From the NCBI GenBank assembly GCA_011634665.1, contig WAEK01000007.1, positions 179,001-243,000 on the forward strand: 64,000 nt of DNA, in the 5' to 3' direction. This document shows positions 59,592 through 64,000 of this stretch, piece by piece. How positions within the stretch are numbered: position 1 is the first letter of the stretch; the number at the start of each line of letters is the position of its first letter. The translations under genes were made by a program, and so were the position numbers. A model generated the notes under the pieces. It was not told the origin of the DNA and made no database searches. It saw nothing but the letters and a program-made list of their open reading frames with translations. Origin of the DNA: Mortierella sp. BCC40632 (lineage: Eukaryota > Mortierellomycota > Mortierellomycetes > Mortierellales > Mortierellaceae).

Positions 59592-60694
59592 TCCCCTCTG
59601 CCTTCTCCTTTCCCCAAGCGGGATTTTTAGACCGGCTCTGATTTCACACTAATCTCTTTTTTTTTTTTTTTTTTTTTTTCTCTCTGCGTGTGTGTTGATT
59701 TCAGTGGCGGCAAGGACAGCTTTTTACAATTTGATGCAATGTGTTGCCAATGGCCATAATGTCGTTGCTCTGGCTAATCTCCGCCCACCCCCACAAGCAA
59801 ACAAAGGTATGCAAAAGGAAAGAGAGTAATATTAAGCTCTCACATCCATGGTGCTAAAAATATAAAAAAAAAAAAAAAAAAAAGGCATTTTAGCTCTAAT
59901 CGAACTCCCTTCTCCTAACAAACTCGCTACTCTTGCCATAGATGAGATTGACTCGTACATGTACCAGACTGTTGGGCATGATTTGATCCATCTTTACAAG
60001 GACTGTATGGACGTGCCACTCTACCGCCGAGAGATCATTGGAACGCCGATTCAGCAAGGCAATGACTATACAACTACAGACAAGGACGAGACTGAAGACC
60101 TCTTTGAACTCCTCCAACAAGTCAAAGAAGCCCACCCGGATTTAGAGGCGGTTAGTGTCGGCGCCATCCTGTCTAGCTATCAACGTGTCCGTGTCGAGAA
60201 TGTGTAAGGGTTCTTCATGACTGACATGCACATGCTTTAACAAACATAACAAAAAAATAAGTCCGTGCGTTCTGATATTTGTAACAGTGGGGACTTGAAC
60301 GCTCAAAAGACTGTCTAAATTTCTATTACGGTGAATTCAGTTGCGGACGGCTTGGCCTAGTGGCACTTGCCTACCTGTGGCAAAGGAACCAAGAAGAACT
60401 ACTCTATGAAATGGCTCAAGCAGGAGTTAATGCCGTCCTAGTCAAGATTGCAGCCATTGGCTTGAAAAGACAGCATTTGGGTCAGTCTATCGGAGATATG
60501 TTTCCACACCTATGTAGAATGAACCAAGAATACGACCTTCACATTTGTGGCGAAGGGGGTGAATACGAGACCATCACCTTGGACTGTCCTCTCTTCAGGC
60601 GCCGGATTGTCGTGTAAGTCTGAGAACTCACGCTCGATCCAGATTGTCCACTCTGAGCACCGGAACTCTTTTTGAGAACTAACGATGGGATGAG

Positions 60695-60740
<46 letters not shown>

Positions 60741-62793
60741 GACGAATCAGAGATTGTGATTCACTCGGACGACCATTTTGCTCAAGTGGCATACTTGCGG
60801 TTCAAGCAATTGCATCTAGAAGAAAAGCCTGAAGATGAGCTGGATCCCGACTGGATTACCAATATGAACTTGAACCCTGTTTGGGATGCTGATTCAATCA
60901 TGCAACCGGTCGAAGAGATCGTGCAATCTAGACAGAGGGCGGGATCACACGAGACAAAGAGAGAACTTCTCAATATCTCCAAACCCCCAGGATCAACACC
61001 AGCCGACAATGCCTCCGCTCTTGAGATTCATTTGTCAAAGTTTGAGGCTCACCAAAGTAGTGTTGTCTGTGCTGTCGGAGGAACGACCGCTTATGACTTT
61101 GACGGTCAAAGGGATAGCAAACATATCAGTATCGCTGATGAAACACAGACATGTCTCTTGAATGTCCAAGGTATTGTAGATGACTTGATTTCAGGAGCAC
61201 GTCTAATGTTTGTATCAACAGCTCTAGTTCTCTGGAATTTGGTGCTATAGGCCTCTGACTCGGGATATTCCTTCTTCAAAACAGCAAAGTTGGAAATGTT
61301 AGGACTTTCATGGACCGAAGTCGTTTTTATGCAAGTCTTTGTCTCCAATATGTCCGATTTTGGTGTTGTGAATGGGGCATACAAGAACTTTTTTGGGATC
61401 AACCCTCCTCCAAGGGCCTGTGTGGGAGCTGATCTTGTCGAGCCCTGCAGAATCCAAGTCAGCTGTCTAGCGATCCGCAAGGAGGCGACAGTTCCCAAAC
61501 CGCGTCAGACTTTGCATGTTCAGGGCATGTCTTATTGGGCTCCTGCCAATATCGGGCCCTATTCCCAAGCGACAGAGGTATAATACCGATACAGCACTAT
61601 TTGATAATCTGTCTTACAATGGAGAGTGTCATTAACTTTGACGTCCTTTCCTTTATTGATAAAATAGCAAGCCTACCATTCATTTATTGCGGGGCAAATT
61701 GGCATGATACCGTCCACCCTTAACATTCCACAGCCCCCGTCGTTGGCCAAGGAGTCTGCTTGGTCGCTTCGAAATCTTTTACAAATTGCTTCAATACGAC
61801 AGAGCGACCTTATCAACAGGACAGCGCTCTGTATTGCTTATGTGAATAGTCCTGACCATTTCGTACCAGTTAAGGCGGCATGGAACCATATTGCAAACAA
61901 GGTATTTGTCGAGCATGATTTTATTATTGTAGAGTAGAGAGAACGCTGGAGCTGCAGGCACTGATACCTAATTTCCTCCTACCCAGAAAACACCTGCACC
62001 TGTGTTAGCGATCTGTGTACCATCGTTGCCCAAGGGTGCTCAGGTCGAGTGGCAGGCGCTTCTGCATCATGGAAAGGTGTATGCCGACAGATCCCAGGGC
62101 ACAGGGGGTCAAGATGGATACGACACGGATGATGACGATCAGTACCAGCTTGAGAAGCGAGCACTCCAGCCCTCAGCCATGTCATTACTCCATGAACAGG
62201 CACCTCTTGAACATGTTTATGATCCAGAGCATTCGTGTGCCACCAACACTGCTAATCCTGTCCGTTGGAAAACGAGGACCGATTCGTGGTTCCTCTCACC
62301 CTTGCTCTCTGCGCTTTCCGTGTTGCACTTGGACAATGACTTGGACCAGGCTACTGCTTTAGCATCATTGCTTTCGTCTCTTCATGTCACAAAGGATGAC
62401 TGTGATCAGGGACAGGATCAGGGACTTTTGAAAGGTGGATTGCCGAGGGATTCTACTATTAGAGACATGGCAGCAATGATGGTCCAGGCCATGGATCGGA
62501 TATTGGACCATCATGGTGTCCGCGAGAAGGGACCAGGGGTTGCAGGCTGGTCCGATGTTGTGGCAATGACGCTTTACTATGATGAAGGGTTCCTGGATAC
62601 GTTGGACGGAGTTTCGGTGTTAAAGACGACGTTTGAGCTACTCTTGAGTGGTATCGTGCGTGGTTGCATGAAGAGCCTGAACATTGCAATGACCTATGTG
62701 CCAGTTCAAGCTATTGCTGACGGTGGGCTGTTGGCATTGACAATGCATGCCGTCGGCGTGATGCCCACGGTTCCTGGTCTCCTTCAATCCTAA
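59475..62793 (+). CDS. DPH6: Diphthine-ammonia ligase DPH6 (PP-loop ATPase plus two RidA-like domains), frameshifted
   Basis: Catalyses the ATP-dependent amidation of diphthine on elongation factor 2, the last step of diphthamide synthesis. Exons: 59475-59497, 59705-59806, 59942-60203, 60341-60613, 60740-61170, 61285-61577, 61668-61901, 61987-62793. About 807 residues, the fungal long form with two C-terminal RidA/YjgF-like domains (NMSDFGVVN, then ANIGPYSQATE, and AYHSFIAGQIG). The PP-loop reads MRVVGLISGGKDS across the first junction. Further motifs are SYMYQTVGHD, AILSSYQRVRVENVCGRLGL and GEGGEYETITLDCP. Exon 2 is one base too long: after GGCAAGGACAGC there are five T where the family motif SFYN needs four, so the frame as written hits TAA about 13 codons after the serine. 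All other exons are clean, so an assembly error is as likely as a real lesion. Confidence 0.9.
59558..59588 (+). repeat. A31 homopolymer in DPH6 intron 1
   Basis: Uninterrupted A run in the intron 59498-59704, which also has a T run at 59658-59679. Confidence 0.95.
60697..60737 (+). repeat. T41 homopolymer touching a DPH6 3' splice site
   Basis: The T run ends directly at the AG acceptor (60738-60739) of exon 5, so it forms the whole polypyrimidine tract. Confidence 0.95.
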
Positions 62794-62904
62794 CTTTAAC
62801 CGAGCAGAATAAAAATAACCATTCTCCTCCTCTTTCCCTCTTTGATTTATGTTAACTATGGTGTTTATTTAATGTTATACAATCTCGTCCTTGTTTGTAT
62901 TCTT

Positions 62905-63480
62905 CTAAGCAACATTGAGCTTCTTGAGGCGGTCGCGGGCAATGTGGATCATGTCCGTCATGGCAATGGTCATCTCCTCCTCACGGATACCGTTCTTGAT
63001 TCTATCCTCCATGACAGGAATAATAGCACTTCGGGGACGACCGTTGACAAAGACAACAAACTTGAAACCGAATTTGTCCTCGTATTCCTGGTTGAGGCGC
63101 TTGAGGGTGGCCTGGGTGACCTCGTCATCCTGCGAAGGGGTTGATGTGGCCTCGACCTTCTTGGCGGCATCCTCGGGAGTGTAGCCTTGTTCGATCAAGG
63201 ACAAAGCCGAGAGGTTGGCCTTGGCAGCACCAATTCGGGGGTGAGCATTGACGACCTCGATCCGCTCCTCAAGGGTGAGCGAGGCAGGATTGGAGAGGAA
63301 GGCCTCGGTTTCGTCGATAAGAGCAGAGTAGTTGGCAAAGGGTCGCTTGGCGTAGAGGTGGTTGACGATTGGTGGAGCGGGCTCAAAGAGAAGAGTGACC
63401 GCGGTCGCAAAGTCCTTGACAGTGGCCTCCGTGTTGATGAATTCGATGGATGGTAATGTGGGAGGAGCTTGGTGGGCCAT
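62905..63480 (-). CDS. 2-oxo-4-hydroxy-4-carboxy-5-ureidoimidazoline (OHCU) decarboxylase
   Basis: Third step of uric acid to allantoin conversion after urate oxidase and HIU hydrolase. Intronless, 191 residues, the usual size. The catalytic His and neighbours are in VVNAHPRIGAAKA near residue 80. The family segments LNQEYEDKFGFKFVVFVNGRPRSAIIPVMEDRI and the terminal MIHIARDRLKKL are clear. The protein ends LNVA, with no SKL-type peroxisomal signal. The ATG at 63480 has a family-consistent start. It is convergent with DPH6, with about 110 bases between the stops. Confidence 0.95.
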   Translation of the reverse strand: MAHQAPPTLPSIEFINTEATVKDFATAVTLLFEPAPPIVNHLYAKRPFANYSALIDETEAFLSNPASLTLEERIEVVNAHPRIGAAKANLSALSLIEQGYTPEDAAKKVEATSTPSQDDEVTQATLKRLNQEYEDKFGFKFVVFVNGRPRSAIIPVMEDRIKNGIREEEMTIAMTDMIHIARDRLKKLNVA

Positions 63481-64000
63481 GGCGATGAATCTTGTGTTAG
63501 GATGTGGATTGAGCGAGTCGTGGGAGAAATGAAAAGATGCAAGGGAATGGATGAAAAGGAGGTGCTTTTATACCTAAAAATGCGAATGCCCTCAATGAAC
63601 GAACTGTTCGGGGACTATCGCACCCTAACCTCCTCCCGACCGACCCAAGTGGGTTCAAGGCCCAGATCAGGCGCGAACAAAAAAAAAAAAAAGAAAAAGA
63701 ATAAAAACGCGGGGAAAAAAAAGTGGGATCCGTCCCTGTCCGACAAGCAAGTAGTATTTTCCGTCGCGCCCCCTTTCCGCCGATAGTAGTGTTGCCCCGT
63801 TGCGCCCCAACTATCCACCTCTCACCTCAAGACCAGAGAAACGCGGGCGTGCAGGGACCACTCGTCAATCTCCCACGCGATGGGCACACTGTCATAGTCA
63901 GCAGGAGACTTGATTTCAAGTGTGGTCAGCACCGACCTCCCTCTCTAATTGCACGCGGCAGCTGAGTTAGACTCTGCCGTTTGTCTCCTTTTTCCGTTCT
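63481..64000. other. Upstream region of the OHCU decarboxylase gene
   Basis: No gene. An A-rich stretch at 63680-63722 and otherwise mixed sequence to the window edge. Confidence 0.6.

Overview
The window is nuclear DNA of a filamentous, early-diverging fungus. A Mortierella-like (Mortierellomycotina/Mucoromycota) genome is my best guess. The reasons are many short GT-AG introns, pyrimidine-rich leaders before ATGs, a Zn(II)2Cys6 regulator, yeast-like DPH6 and uric-acid catabolism genes, and a large WD40-plus-channel protein of a type I associate with Mortierellaceae. Introns and spacers carry many long A/T homopolymers and CT/GA microsatellites. Gene models below were built by reading donor and acceptor sites and checking codon phase exon by exon. 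The taxonomic call is inference.

Layout. 2-1630 (+): 5'-truncated SAM methyltransferase. 3321-7538 (+): N-acetylglucosamine-6-phosphate deacetylase with an optional 261-codon acidic segment. 10087-11574 (+): hexokinase-family sugar kinase. 11927-11999 (-): tRNA-Lys(UUU). 12263-13781 (-): 5-formyltetrahydrofolate cyclo-ligase, six exons. About 17632-25057 (+): SH3-RasGEF_N-RasGEF exchange factor. 25673-27988 (-): acidic single-pass membrane protein, sharing a divergent promoter with an alpha/beta hydrolase (28476-29363, +). 29899-31973 (+): release factor eRF1. 32598-33939 (+): PNO1. 34234-35719 (+): ribosomal protein eL37. 36909-39339 (+): Zn2Cys6 transcription factor. 40719-43627 (-): NDUFS1 of complex I. 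44011-46150 (-): truncated channel pseudogene. 46824-52897 (-): 1602-residue WD40/TRP-like channel. 54234-56917 (+): APC-family permease. 58228-58959 (+): orphan protein. 59475-62793 (+): DPH6 with a one-base frameshift in its ATP-binding motif. 62905-63480 (-): OHCU decarboxylase.

How the genes relate. Most are housekeeping genes for translation (eRF1, PNO1, eL37, DPH6, tRNA-Lys), folate metabolism, respiration and purine breakdown, and they form no obvious pathway. Two neighbourhoods stand out. One is the deacetylase next to a sugar kinase, which may be a remnant of a fungal GlcNAc-catabolic cluster. The other is the tandem channel pair, an intact WD40-channel gene followed by a decayed copy of only its channel half. 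No CRISPR array, rRNA, complete transposon or viral insertion was seen.
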